A stretch of DNA of 64,000 bases from Lachnospiraceae bacterium (GTDB taxonomy: Bacteria; Bacillota; Clostridia; Lachnospirales; Lachnospiraceae): positions 1 through 64,000 of the forward strand of contig JAETNQ010000008.1 of the NCBI GenBank assembly GCA_021772075.1, written 5' to 3'. Positions 34,719 to 44,400 of this stretch are shown here, one piece after another. Both the position numbers and the translations under genes were made by a program. Position 1 is the stretch's first letter. Each line of letters begins with the position of its first letter. Below the pieces are notes generated by a model. It worked only from the letters and a program-made list of their open reading frames with translations. It was not told where the DNA came from and searched no databases.

Positions 34719-35783
34719 TTAGTTGCGAAGAAGCTCTTGTTCAAGAGCATCAAAATCATATTGGTTTTGTTTAAACTGATTAAACTTATTAGAAGCGGCT
34801 GGTTTTGGAGCCGTCGTTTTGTTCCGGCGGAAAAGCTCGTCAGCCTTGGCGATGTCCGATTTATGATGGACATTGGCCTGGTGCCAGCTGGTTAAAATGC
34901 GGTCGGCATATTCGAAACGGTGCTTGTCGGTACAAAGAACCGTGCGTTCGCAAGCCGCGTCGATGACATCCATTTCATAACCGAAATCCTTGGTCCAGCG
35001 ATGGATGTATTCCACTTCCTTTTTTGTAGGCGCGCTTGTCTTGCCAAGCGCATGCATAATGCTATAAACGATTTTATCATATTTGTAAGCATATTTTTCC
35101 GCATCCTTTGGAGTGGAGACGCCGGCCTGCGCCCAGCTTATGGCAACTTTCTCTATGTAACGGAAATCCTTTTTTCCGCGTTCCACGCAGTATTGCACCA
35201 AATAATCGATCAAATCCATGGAAAATGCGAGCTTGTCCTGGAGAAAAAAAATGGTTTTGATCTCGGAGGGCGAAAGGGTTCTGCCAATATACTGCTCCAC
35301 AATAAAAAGAAGCTGGGAGGTTTCCTCGCTGGATTTAAAATTCCTGATCTGGTCTAAAGTATAGGCCGGTTTGGCATAAGGGTTGTCCGTTTCCGCGGTA
35401 TGCCGCGCTGTTTCTTCGGGCGCGGCGTGGGCGGCCATAAGAGTGACGACCGGCTTAAAAGGCTTGTCGCCCGCAAGGTTTTCCGGTTTGTTCAGGTCGA
35501 GGAGGTGGATGCCGATCAGGTTTTTGGAATCGTCGAATTCCAAAGTAAGAAGACGCTGCTTCTCCCAATACTTTAATGCCCGCAGAACATCTTTTTCCGT
35601 ATGGTTAAACTTGTCGGCAATGTCCGATATGCTTGTCGGCAGATTGGCATTCATCATACGGATCAGATATAAATATATTTTAAGCTGCGCGTCATTGGCA
35701 TCCTTCATATATTCGTCAATAAATATATTGGATACTGCTGTCGCTTCTGTATAATTGTCTTTGTAAATTTTTAAACGGCCCAT
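34719..35783 (-). CDS. DnaD/DnaB-type primosome protein
   Basis: A protein of 354 residues. An N-terminal winged helix (SISDIADKFNHTEKDVLRALKYWEKQRLL) is followed by two DnaD-like helical modules, each ending in a YIEKVAISWAQAGV- or YADRILTSWHQANV-type motif, the family's YxxxIxxxW signature. It remodels DNA with the helicase loader during initiation and restart. The track start 35831 gives an implausible N-terminus; ATG 35783 follows AGGATGGGTGA and gives MGRLKIYKDNY. A promoter (TTTTCA-17-TATAAT) and a group of DnaA-box-like sites lie upstream, so DnaA may control it. Confidence 0.85.
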   Translation of the reverse strand: MGRLKIYKDNYTEATAVSNIFIDEYMKDANDAQLKIYLYLIRMMNANLPTSISDIADKFNHTEKDVLRALKYWEKQRLLTLEFDDSKNLIGIHLLDLNKPENLAGDKPFKPVVTLMAAHAAPEETARHTAETDNPYAKPAYTLDQIRNFKSSEETSQLLFIVEQYIGRTLSPSEIKTIFFLQDKLAFSMDLIDYLVQYCVERGKKDFRYIEKVAISWAQAGVSTPKDAEKYAYKYDKIVYSIMHALGKTSAPTKKEVEYIHRWTKDFGYEMDVIDAACERTVLCTDKHRFEYADRILTSWHQANVHHKSDIAKADELFRRNKTTAPKPAASNKFNQFKQNQYDFDALEQELLRN

Positions 35784-35851
35784 AGTGTTCACCCATCCTG
35801 AATCTATCGATATCTGCGTTGGCAGACGCATCCATTCTTAAAGCATGATGC

Positions 35852-35880
35852 ATTATATCATAACAAATATAAAATGAAAA
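35852..35880 (-). promoter_or_regulatory. Promoter of the dnaD-dnaI-prs unit
   Basis: On the minus strand TTTTCA (complement of 35875-35880) is 17 nt from a perfect TATAAT (complement of 35852-35857), about 70 nt upstream of the dnaD-like start. Confidence 0.6.
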
Positions 35881-35936
35881 TAGTCATTTTCCCGAAAAAG
35901 GACGAGGCTCTTTCAGGACGTGCAAATAGTGGAAAA

Positions 35937-36074
35937 TGTGGACAATGTGGATAATTTTGAAGGAGAAGGGGCAAAGGTCGGAAAAACAGTTTTTTGGTTC
36001 ATGGAGTTGGATAAAAAAATATCCACAAATTTTAAAAATAATATTTTTAAAAAATTTGTGGATATTGTGGATAG
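35937..36074. promoter_or_regulatory. Cluster of five DnaA-box-like sites
   Basis: TGTGGATAA (35946-35954) is the exact reverse complement of the consensus box TTATCCACA. One- or two-mismatch sites are TGTGGACAA (35937-35945), ATATCCACA (36019-36027), TGTGGATAT (36057-36065) and TGTGGATAG (36066-36074). They lie between murC and the dnaD promoter, in very AT-rich DNA. Two are parts of the murC terminator palindrome. Confidence 0.6.
36018..36066 (-). terminator. murC: AT-rich terminator hairpin after murC
   Basis: Perfect 16-bp arms (AATATCCACAAATTTT, 36018-36033 and 36051-36066) separated by 17 nt are followed on the minus strand by TTTTTTTATCC. It starts 9 nt after the murC stop. The only GC pairs are those of the embedded DnaA-box-like TATCCACA, so a second role as a binding site is possible. 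Confidence 0.6.
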
Positions 36075-37454
36075 TTATTTTTGAAGAAGATTTTCGCCGA
36101 TTTTTACCACATCCCCGGCTCCCATAGTTATCAACAAATCCCCGTTTATGCAATTTTTTAATAAAAATTTTTCAATTTCTTCAAAAGTAGGCAGATAGGT
36201 GCAATCCGTTCCCAGCCGGAGAATTTCTTCCTGGAGGTTTTTGGAACTGATGCCCAAGTCATCCGTTTCCCGGGCCGGATAAATATCGGCGAGAACCACG
36301 TGGTCGGCCAAAGACAGCGCTTTGGCAAATGCGGGAAGAAAGGCTTTTGTCCGCGAATAGGTATGGGGCTGGAATATGCACCAAAGGGACCGGTGGGGGT
36401 AATGGGAAGCCGCTTTTAAAGTCGCTGTAATTTCCGTGGGATGATGCGCATAATCATCTATAATAGAGATGCCGTCCTTTTCCCCTTTTAGTTCATAGCG
36501 CCTGTCTGTGCCGGAAAATTCCAGAAAAGCTTTTTGGATGGTTCCGCTTTCTATGCCGAGAAGATCCGCAAGAATAATGGAAGCCATGGCGTTATGGACG
36601 TTATGTTCCCCGGGAACCATAAGGGAAAAGGTTTCGCTTTTGCCATTTTTGCGGTTCAGGCGGAACGTAGGGCGTGCCAGCCTGTCATAACGGATATCGG
36701 TATAATAATAATCATTATCAGGAGATGAGCCGTAAGTGATGACCGTACACGGGAGTCCGTCGGTGATCTCGCGGTAGTTTTCAATATCGCCGCTGATAAT
36801 CAATGTTCCGTCTTCAGGGAGAAGTGCGGCGAATCGATGGAATGAATTGCGGATATCCTGAATATCTTTAAAAAAGTCGAGATGGTCTTCTTCTATATTT
36901 AATATGATTCCTATTTTAGGAAAAAAACTCAGGAAGCTGTTGGTATATTCACAGGCTTCCGTTACAAAATATTCGGACTTGCCTATCCGGATATTCCCCC
37001 CTATTTCTTTCAGGATGCCGCCTATGGATAAAGTAGGATCCAATTCGGCTTCCAGAAGGATTTCGGAAATCATGGAAGTGGTCGTTGTTTTGCCATGGGT
37101 GCCGCTGACGGCGACGGGTACTTTATAGTTCTGCATCATCTGCCCCAATAGTTCCGCCCTGGTAAGGCTTGGGATTTTCCGTTCTTTCATGGCGGTAAAT
37201 TCCGGGTTATCTTCATGGATGGCGCTGGTATAGACGACGACATCGATATCTCCGGAAAGGTTGGAGGCTTTCTGACCGTAAAATATGCTGGCATTATTTT
37301 TCTCCAGGGATTCGGTAAGCGGCGAGGGCTTGATGTCGGAACCGGATATACGGAAGCCTTCCTCAAGCAGGATCTCGGCCAGCCCGCTCATGCTGATGCC
37401 GCCGATGCCGATGAAATATACGTGGCAGGGTTGATTGAAATCTATTTTGTACAT
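36075..37454 (-). CDS. murC: UDP-N-acetylmuramate--L-alanine ligase
   Basis: A protein of 459 residues that adds the first amino acid (L-Ala) of the peptidoglycan stem peptide in the cytoplasm. It shows the N-terminal Rossmann signature YFIGIGGISMSGLAEIL, the ATP loop SGTHGKTTTTSMI, NIEEDHLDFF, and DDYAHHPTEI with the following QPHTYSRT, all typical of MurC. Full length, with ATG 37454 after AGGAAGTG. A promoter-like TATAAT lies 38-43 nt upstream. It stands alone, away from the mur/dcw cluster. Confidence 0.95.
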   Translation of the reverse strand: MYKIDFNQPCHVYFIGIGGISMSGLAEILLEEGFRISGSDIKPSPLTESLEKNNASIFYGQKASNLSGDIDVVVYTSAIHEDNPEFTAMKERKIPSLTRAELLGQMMQNYKVPVAVSGTHGKTTTTSMISEILLEAELDPTLSIGGILKEIGGNIRIGKSEYFVTEACEYTNSFLSFFPKIGIILNIEEDHLDFFKDIQDIRNSFHRFAALLPEDGTLIISGDIENYREITDGLPCTVITYGSSPDNDYYYTDIRYDRLARPTFRLNRKNGKSETFSLMVPGEHNVHNAMASIILADLLGIESGTIQKAFLEFSGTDRRYELKGEKDGISIIDDYAHHPTEITATLKAASHYPHRSLWCIFQPHTYSRTKAFLPAFAKALSLADHVVLADIYPARETDDLGISSKNLQEEILRLGTDCTYLPTFEEIEKFLLKNCINGDLLITMGAGDVVKIGENLLQK

Positions 37455-37602
37455 ATGCGCACTTCCTATTCTTTTTATTTTTGCTTAAATTATTATATGC
37501 ATATTCCGGATATGTAAACGTTTGGAAAAGGCAAAATTGCTTAGAACCAATAAACATTATACAAGCATACGGTAGAAAATGTAATAACATAGGAGGAAAA
37601 TC

Positions 37603-37632
37603 ATGAAAATATACAAATTCCAAAATGAATAA
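37603..37632 (+). CDS. Nine-codon frame with strong ribosome binding site
   Basis: ATG AAA ATA TAC AAA TTC CAA AAT GAA TAA follows AGGAGG (37591-37596) at 6-nt spacing. No terminator-antiterminator structure typical of a leader peptide was found after it. It may be a gene remnant or a chance start. Confidence 0.25.
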   Translation: MKIYKFQNE

Positions 37633-37697
37633 AAAAGAAAATTGTAAAAAATCTACATAAAAATATGAGAAAAGGAAAAAGTATTTTGTAAAAAATA

Positions 37698-37747
37698 TTC
37701 ACTTTCATATCAGAATATGGTATAATTAGACAACACTATATAGTGTT
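37698..37747 (+). promoter_or_regulatory. glgC: glgC promoter with perfect 16-bp palindromic operator
   Basis: TTCACT (37698-37703), 17 nt, TATAAT (37721-37726). The perfect palindrome AACACTATATAGTGTT (37732-37747) covers the expected transcription start, a position from which a bound repressor would block initiation. The binding protein is unknown. Confidence 0.65.
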
Positions 37748-37780
37748 TTATCCTACTCAAAGAAATTAAGAGGTGATGAC

Positions 37781-39055
37781 ATGATTAAAAAAGAGATGAT
37801 TGCCATGCTTTTAGCCGGTGGGCAGGGCAGCCGATTGGGTGTTCTTACATCAAAAGTAGCAAAGCCGGCAGTAGCCTTTGGCGGGAAGTACAGAATTATT
37901 GATTTCCCTTTGAGTAATTGTATTAATTCCGGTGTGGATACGGTGGGCGTGCTGACGCAGTATCAGCCGCTCCGGTTAAATACACATATCGGTATAGGTA
38001 TTCCGTGGGATTTGGACAGGAATATCGGCGGAGTAACTGTGCTGCCGCCTTATGAAAAGAGTGCGAACAGCGAATGGTACACGGGGACAGCGAATGCAAT
38101 TTACCAAAATATTGATTATATCGAAAGCTTTAACCCGGAATATGTGCTGATCCTGTCGGGCGACCATATTTATAAGATGGATTATGAAGCGATGCTGGAT
38201 TTCCATAAGGAAAATAATGCGGAAGTGACGATTGCGGTTATGCCGGTGCCGATGGAAGAAGCGAAGAGGTTCGGCATCATGATCACGGATGAGAATAAGA
38301 AGATCACGGACTTTGAAGAAAAACCGGAGCATCCGAGAAGCAATCTGGCATCTATGGGTATCTATATCTTTAACTGGAAGACGCTGAAGGAGGCGTTGGT
38401 GACCAATGCAGAGCAGCCGGCTTTGGACTTCGGTAAACATGTCATCCCGTATTGCCATAAGAAAGAAGCACCTTTGTTTGCCTATGAATTTAACGGCTAT
38501 TGGAAGGATGTCGGGACATTGAGTTCTTATTGGGAAGCGAATATGGAATTGATCGATATTGTTCCGGAGTTTAATCTGTATGAAGAATATTGGAAAATAT
38601 ATACCAGCAGTACGATACTTCCTCCGCAGTACATATCGGAGAACAGCGTAATCGAGAGAAGCATTATCGGGGAAGGCTCGAATATTTATGGGAAAGTATA
38701 TAATTCCGTAATCGGCTGCGGCGTAACGATAGGGGAAGGAACGGTAGTCAAGGATTCCATTATTATGAATGAGACCTGCATCGGGAAGGGGTGCGAGCTG
38801 TATAAAGCGATCGTTGCCGAGAATGTGGCGATTAACGATAATGTAAAATTAGGAATGGGTAACGAAGCGCCTAACGAAACGGATCCGCATATTTATAACA
38901 GCGGCATGGTGACGATAGGAGAAAAGAGTGTAATTCCGAAAGGAATACAGGTGGGCAAGAATTCGGTGATCTTCGGCGTTACAACGCCCGACGACTATGA
39001 TAACGGCTATCTTGCAAGCGGAAAAACATTGATTAAGGCAGGTGATGAAAAGTGA
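37781..39055 (+). CDS. glgC: Glucose-1-phosphate adenylyltransferase, catalytic subunit
   Basis: A protein of 424 residues that makes ADP-glucose from glucose-1-phosphate and ATP, the committed step of glycogen synthesis. The nucleotide loop [32 protein letters not shown], and [12 protein letters not shown] are intact, followed by a left-handed beta-helix C-terminal domain with hexapeptide repeats. GAGGTGATG-type ribosome binding site. The stop overlaps the glgD GTG start, so the two subunits are co-translated. Confidence 0.93.
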   Translation: MIKKEMIAMLLAGGQGSRLGVLTSKVAKPAVAFGGKYRIIDFPLSNCINSGVDTVGVLTQYQPLRLNTHIGIGIPWDLDRNIGGVTVLPPYEKSANSEWYTGTANAIYQNIDYIESFNPEYVLILSGDHIYKMDYEAMLDFHKENNAEVTIAVMPVPMEEAKRFGIMITDENKKITDFEEKPEHPRSNLASMGIYIFNWKTLKEALVTNAEQPALDFGKHVIPYCHKKEAPLFAYEFNGYWKDVGTLSSYWEANMELIDIVPEFNLYEEYWKIYTSSTILPPQYISENSVIERSIIGEGSNIYGKVYNSVIGCGVTIGEGTVVKDSIIMNETCIGKGCELYKAIVAENVAINDNVKLGMGNEAPNETDPHIYNSGMVTIGEKSVIPKGIQVGKNSVIFGVTTPDDYDNGYLASGKTLIKAGDEK

Positions 39056-40170
39056 GAGCAATAGGTATTATTTTAGCAGGCGGCAATAATCGTAGGATGA
39101 AGGAACTTTCACAGAAGCGTGCTGTATGCGCGATGCCCATCGCCGGAAGTTACCGGAGCATAGATTTTGCGTTGAGCAATATGTCCAATTCACGGATTCA
39201 GAAAGTGGCTGTGCTGACACAGTATAATGCCAGAAGCCTGAACGAGCATTTGAGTTCCTCTAAGTGGTGGGATTTCGGACGTAAACAGGGAGGGCTGTTT
39301 GTATGTACTCCTGAAACGACGGCAGAAAGCAATGCGTGGTACCGGGGAACGGCGGATGCCATAGCGCAGAACCTCCATTTTTTGAAAGACAGCCATGAAC
39401 CCTATGTGGTGATCGCGTCCGGTGACGGCGTATATAAAATGGACTTCAATAAACTGCTGGAATACCATATCGAAAAGAAAGCGGATATTACCGTGGTATG
39501 CAAGGACATGCCGGCAGAGATGATTTCCGAAAGATTCGGCGTCATCAAAATGAATGAAGAAAGCCGCATCGAGGAATTTGAAGAGAAACCCATTGTAGCG
39601 AAATCCAGCGTAGTTTCCTGCGGCATCTATGTAATCAGGAGGCGCCAGCTCATTGAAATGATCGAAAAAGGAATGGAAGAAGACCGTTTCGATTTTGTAA
39701 AGGATATACTGATTCGCTATAAAGATATGAAACGTATCTTTGGATACAAGATGAAGGAGTACTGGAGCAATATTTCGACAGTCCAGGATTATTTTAAAAC
39801 GAATATGGATTTTCTGAAACCGGAAATCCGGGATTATTTCTTCCATCAGTATCCGGATATTTATTCTAAAGTGGATGATCTGCCGCCGGCAAAATATAAT
39901 GTGGGGGCGAGCGTAAAGAACAGCTTGATTTCCAGCGGATGTATTGTAAACGGAACGGTGGAAGGATCGGTAATATTTAAGAAAACATATATTGGAAATA
40001 ACTGCTATATTAAGAATTCAATTATTTTGAATGATGTTTATATCGGAGACAATACACATATTGAAAACTGCATAGTGGAAAGCAGAGACACCATCAGGGC
40101 GAACTCCTATCATAAAGGAGATGACGGAATTAAGATTGTGATAGAGCATAATGACAGATATGTCATGTAA
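39052..40170 (+). CDS. glgD: Glucose-1-phosphate adenylyltransferase, GlgD subunit
   Basis: A protein of 372 residues, paralogue of GlgC. The nucleotide loop is altered ([21 protein letters not shown] in place of GQGSRLG), as is usual for GlgD, which raises GlgC activity in a heteromer and has little activity itself. The C-terminal half has hexapeptide-repeat strands ([19 protein letters not shown]). It starts with GTG in a 4-nt overlap with glgC and has AGGTGATG upstream. spoVG follows after 35 nt. Confidence 0.9.
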   Translation: MRAIGIILAGGNNRRMKELSQKRAVCAMPIAGSYRSIDFALSNMSNSRIQKVAVLTQYNARSLNEHLSSSKWWDFGRKQGGLFVCTPETTAESNAWYRGTADAIAQNLHFLKDSHEPYVVIASGDGVYKMDFNKLLEYHIEKKADITVVCKDMPAEMISERFGVIKMNEESRIEEFEEKPIVAKSSVVSCGIYVIRRRQLIEMIEKGMEEDRFDFVKDILIRYKDMKRIFGYKMKEYWSNISTVQDYFKTNMDFLKPEIRDYFFHQYPDIYSKVDDLPPAKYNVGASVKNSLISSGCIVNGTVEGSVIFKKTYIGNNCYIKNSIILNDVYIGDNTHIENCIVESRDTIRANSYHKGDDGIKIVIEHNDRYVM

Positions 40171-40205
40171 CTAAACTTTTTGATGTTCCAAGGAGGATGA
40201 ACGGC

Positions 40206-40484
40206 ATGGAGATTACGGATGTAAGAGTGCGGAAAATTGCGAAGGAAGGAAAGATGAAAGCGATTGTTTCTATTACGCTTGACGATGAATTCGTGGTTCA
40301 TGACATCAAGGTAATAGAAGGCGAGAAAGGACTTTTTATCGCAATGCCGAGCAAGAAAGCATCGGACGGCGAGTATAGGGATATCGCGCATCCCATTAAT
40401 TCAGATACTAGAGACCGGATACAGTCTACCATACTTACAAGCTACGAAAGAGCGTTGCTTGAACCGGAAATGGCTTTGCTATAA
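40206..40484 (+). CDS. spoVG: SpoVG, RNA-binding sporulation/cell-division regulator
   Basis: A protein of 92 residues with full SpoVG match: [10 protein letters not shown] at the start, then [29 protein letters not shown] and [11 protein letters not shown]. SpoVG proteins bind nucleic acid and influence asymmetric septation, virulence traits and metabolism in Firmicutes. The track start 40197 overlaps the AGGAGG site (40191-40196), so ATG 40206 at 9-nt spacing is used. A terminator follows 12 nt after the stop. Confidence 0.93.
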   Translation: MEITDVRVRKIAKEGKMKAIVSITLDDEFVVHDIKVIEGEKGLFIAMPSKKASDGEYRDIAHPINSDTRDRIQSTILTSYERALLEPEMALL

Positions 40485-40496
40485 ACGGGGATACGG

Positions 40497-40531
40497 ACAG
40501 GCGCTGCAGAATATGCGGCGTCTGTTTTTTT
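40497..40531 (+). terminator. spoVG: Terminator after spoVG
   Basis: An 11-bp stem with two G-U pairs (ACAGGCGCTGC, 40497-40507, with 40515-40525) is followed by T7. It runs directly into structured element B1. Confidence 0.8.
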
Positions 40532-40590
40532 ATGCGCAGGGGCGCACAGATGAAATTGTTGCTTATGCAACGTGCGCCCCGCGCGGCGAG
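40532..40590 (+). repeat. Structured intergenic element B, copy 1
   Basis: ATGCGCAG then a long hairpin: GGGGCGCAC (40539-40547) with GTGCGCCCC (40572-40580), an internal single strand AGATGAAATT, and an inner stem GTTGC-TTAT-GCAAC (40558-40571). Copy 2 at 61716 has the same leader after a T tract and the same CAGATGAAAT, with different but equally well-paired stems. Confidence 0.75.
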
Positions 40591-40616
40591 TAGGGGAAGA
40601 TAAATCCCCCTACTCG
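40586..40616 (+). other. Perfect hairpin downstream of element B1
   Basis: CGAGTAGGGG pairs with CCCCTACTCG around a short AT-rich loop. No T tract follows, so it is not a clear terminator. The remaining sequence to pth (40617-40824) shows no gene and only a weak promoter-like TATGAT near 40745. Confidence 0.55.
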
Positions 40617-40824
40617 ATTAAGAAATTACGCATAGCGTTATAGAAAATCGAGGCATCAGAAATTTCGATGTACCGATTTTTGGTAAGGAAATAAATGAAT
40701 AATTGGTAACGTAAAAACTACGTGTATTTCACGGGAAAGTGTGGTATGATGGCAGATGTAGCATTGGAAAAGGAGCTGGAGCGTGGAGCAGAGGGTTGGG
40801 AAAAGCGGGAAATTGGAGGAGTAT

Positions 40825-41400
40825 ATGTTTGTAATTGTGGGACTGGGGAATCCTTCGAAGGAGTATGAGAATACAAGGCACAATGTGGGGTTCGATGCAA
40901 TAGATGCGATTGCGGATAAGTATGATATCCATGTAGCGGAATTAAAGCATAGGGCGAAGATCGGAAAGGGATATATCGGGGGGGATAAGGTGATATTGGC
41001 GAAGCCTTTGACCTTTATGAATTTGAGTGGTGAAAGCGTACGTGCTATCATAGATTATTATAAGATAGAGCCGGAAACGGAGCTGATCGTCATATCGGAT
41101 GATATCAGCCTGGCGCCGGGACAGCTGCGCATCAGGAAAAGGGGAAGCGCAGGGGGGCATAACGGGCTGAAAAATATTATCCAGCACCTGGGCGGGGAGA
41201 ATTTCCAGAGGGTGCGTATCGGCGTGGGAGAGAAACCGAAGGATTATGACTTGGTGGACTGGGTTCTGGGACATTTTGGGAAAGAGGACAGAAAAGCAGT
41301 GGACGAGGCGCTCCAGAAGGCGGTCCAGGCGGTGGAAGTGATGTTAAAGGACGGAGCGGACGCCGCGATGAACGAATTTAACCGTAAAGCGAAGGAATAG
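40825..41400 (+). CDS. pth: Peptidyl-tRNA hydrolase
   Basis: A protein of 191 residues that releases peptides from peptidyl-tRNA lost from ribosomes. Motifs are VGLGNPSKEYENTRHNVGFD with the catalytic His, KPLTFMNLSGESV, and SDDISLAPGQLRIRKRGSAGGHNGLKNI. ATG 40825 follows GGAGGA; the track start at 40783 adds 14 unrelated residues. It lies just before mfd, the usual Firmicutes order spoVG...pth-mfd. Confidence 0.95.
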   Translation: MFVIVGLGNPSKEYENTRHNVGFDAIDAIADKYDIHVAELKHRAKIGKGYIGGDKVILAKPLTFMNLSGESVRAIIDYYKIEPETELIVISDDISLAPGQLRIRKRGSAGGHNGLKNIIQHLGGENFQRVRIGVGEKPKDYDLVDWVLGHFGKEDRKAVDEALQKAVQAVEVMLKDGADAAMNEFNRKAKE

Positions 41401-41455
41401 AAAAAAGACGCGGCATTTTGGCGTCGGGGAAGTGATAGAGAAATGGAGATCAGGG

Positions 41456-44400
41456 ATGAGGACATTTACCGCACCTCTTTTTGAACTGGGGGAATTCGAA
41501 GAAATTACAAAACTTTTGAAGAAGCCGGGCGCGGCGGCGACGCTGACAGGCTGCGTGGATTCCCAGAAACTGCATATGATATATGGCTTGAGCGATGGTT
41601 TTAAATATAAGGTCATCGTTACTTTCAGCGACCTTCGGGCGAAGGAAATTTATGAAGATTATAAGCTTTACGATAAAAACATTATGTTTTATCCGGCGAA
41701 GGATCTCATCTTTTATCAGGCGGATATCCATGGGAATGAACTGGTAAAGGAGAGGATCAAGGTGTTGCGGAGGATCATGGAAGGGCGTCCCCTGACAGTG
41801 GTGACTACTTTTGGCGGTTTGATGGCTCCTCAGGTTCCTTTGGATATCCTGGAACAGTATGTGGTTTCCATCGGATACCAGTCCAGTATCAATGAGAGGG
41901 AACTGGCGAAGAAACTGGTAAGAATGGGGTATGAAAAAAATTATCAAGTGGAAGCTCCGGGACAATTCAGTATCCGGGGCGGGATTGTGGATGTTTTTGA
42001 CCTGACGGAAGAAAATCCTTACCGCATCGAATTGTGGGGGGAAGAGGTGGAATCGATCCGCAGTTTTGATATTTTGAGCCAGCGTTCGATCGAGAAGCTC
42101 CAGTCGGTCAGCATTTATCCGGCTACGGAGATGGCGCTTTCGGAAGAGGAACTGCATGAGGGGCTGGAACGGATCGAAAAAGAGGCAGGGAAATGCGGCG
42201 ATAGATTCAGGAAGGAATTCAAAACGGAGGAGGCCCACCGCCTGGCGGTCCAGGTGAAAGAATTGAAGGAACAGATGGTGGAATTCCAGACAGCGGCGAA
42301 TCTGGAAAGCTATATCCGTTATTTTTATGCGGAGACGGTTTCCTTTTTCCAGATGTTCGACAGGGAAAAAAGCTGTATTTTTGTAGATGAACCGGCCAGG
42401 GTGGAAGAACATGCGAAAGCGGTGGAACTGGAGTTTAGGGAAAGCATGATGCACCGGCTGGAAAAAGGGTATGCCTTGCCGGGGCAGACGGATGTTCTGT
42501 TTGGCGCGGAAGAAGTGGCGGCCAAAATGGGGAAGGGCAGGATCGTGACGCTGGCAGCCATGGACAGGCGGAATGCGTTGTTCAAGGCGGACAGGAAATT
42601 TGATATAGGCGCGAAAAGCATTACTTCCTATAATAATAGCTTTGAGGCGCTGGTAAAGGATCTGAAAAGATATAAAAAGGGCGGATACAGAGTGCTGCTT
42701 TTATCCGGTTCCAGAACGAGGGCGAAGCGGCTGGCCGAGGATCTGCGGGAAGAAGAACTGGCTGCTTTTTACAGCGAAGATCCTTTCCGGGAAATACAGC
42801 CGGGGGAAGTGATGGCTTTTTATGGCAGGGTGCTGAAGGGATTTGAGTATCCGCTGATCAAATTTGTCGTGATATCGGAAAGCGATATTTTCGGCGCGGA
42901 AAAGAAAAAGAAGAAGCGGAAGAAGTATGAAGGGCAGAAGATCCGGGATTTTGCAGAACTGAAAGTGGGGGATTATGTGGTTCATGAGAACCATGGGCTG
43001 GGAATCTATAAAGGGATCGAGAAGGTAGAAGTAGAAAAGGTCGTCAAGGACTATATCAAGATCGAATACCGGGACGGGGGAAATCTCTATATTCTCGCTA
43101 CCGGGCTGGATGTGATCCAGAAATACGCGTCGGCGGACGGGGGGAAGCCGAAGCTGAATAAGCTCGGAACGCAGGAATGGAGCAGGACGAAAAGCAAGGT
43201 GAAAGGAGCGGTGGCAGAAATCGCCAAGGATCTTGTAGAATTGTATGCCGTCCGCCAGCAGAAAGAAGGCTTCGTATATGGCAAGGATACCGTATGGCAG
43301 CAGGAGTTTGAGGAATTATTTCCTTATGAGGAAACGGAAGACCAGCTGCTGGCGATCGCCGATACAAAGGCGGATATGGAAAGCCCTAAGATTATGGACC
43401 GGCTGATTTGCGGGGACGTGGGGTACGGCAAGACGGAGATCGCCATACGGGCGGCCTTTAAGGCGGTGCAGGAAGGGAAGCAGGTAGTGTATCTAATACC
43501 CACCACGATTCTGGCACAGCAGCATTATAATACCTTTGTGCAGAGGATGAAAGATTTTCCGGTCCGGGTGGACTTGCTTTCCAGATTCCGCACGGGGGCG
43601 GAACAGAAAAAAACAGTGGAGGATCTGAAGAAAGGATTTGTGGATATCGTGATCGGCACGCACAGGGTGCTTTCCAAGGATGTGGCTTTCAAGGATCTGG
43701 GACTGTTGATTATTGACGAGGAGCAGCGTTTCGGGGTGGCACATAAGGAAAAAATTAAAAAAATGAAGGAAAATGTGGATGTGCTGACGCTGACGGCAAC
43801 GCCTATACCGAGGACGCTCCATATGAGCCTGATCGGCATACGGGATATGAGCGTATTGGAGGAAGCGCCGGAGGACCGGCTTCCGATCCAGACTTATGTG
43901 ATGGAATATAATGAAGAAATGGTGCGGGAAGCAGTGATGCGCGAGCTGTCCAGGAACGGACAGGTATATTATGTTTATAACAGAGTGAATAATATTGCCG
44001 ATGTGGCATCCCGCATAGAAGCCCTCGTACCCGAAGCAAATGTGGCTTACGCCCATGGGCAGATGAAGGAACATGAGCTGGAGCGGATCATGTATGATTT
44101 TATTGACGGAAGCATCGATGTACTGGTTTCCACCACAATCATAGAAACGGGCTTGGATATTTCCAACGTGAACACGATGATCATTCATGATGCGGATAAT
44201 ATGGGGCTGTCCCAGCTGTACCAGCTGCGCGGCAGGGTCGGGCGTTCCAACCGTACGGCATATGCTTTCCTGATGTACCGCAGGGATAAAATGCTGCGGG
44301 AGGTAGCGGAAAAACGGCTGGAGGCGATCCGGGAATTTACCGATCTTGGCAGCGGCTTTAAGATCGCCATGCGCGATCTGGAGATCCGGGGAGCCGGAAA

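Larger units (their letters stand above)
37455..37780. other. Divergent murC/glgC intergenic region
   Basis: It contains a leftward -10 for murC (TATAAT, complement of 37492-37497, with TTTACA 15 nt upstream). A nine-codon frame MKIYKFQNE (37603-37632) sits behind a perfect AGGAGG. The glgC promoter and palindrome lie at 37698-37747. The stretch is AT-rich and has no other gene. Confidence 0.6.
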
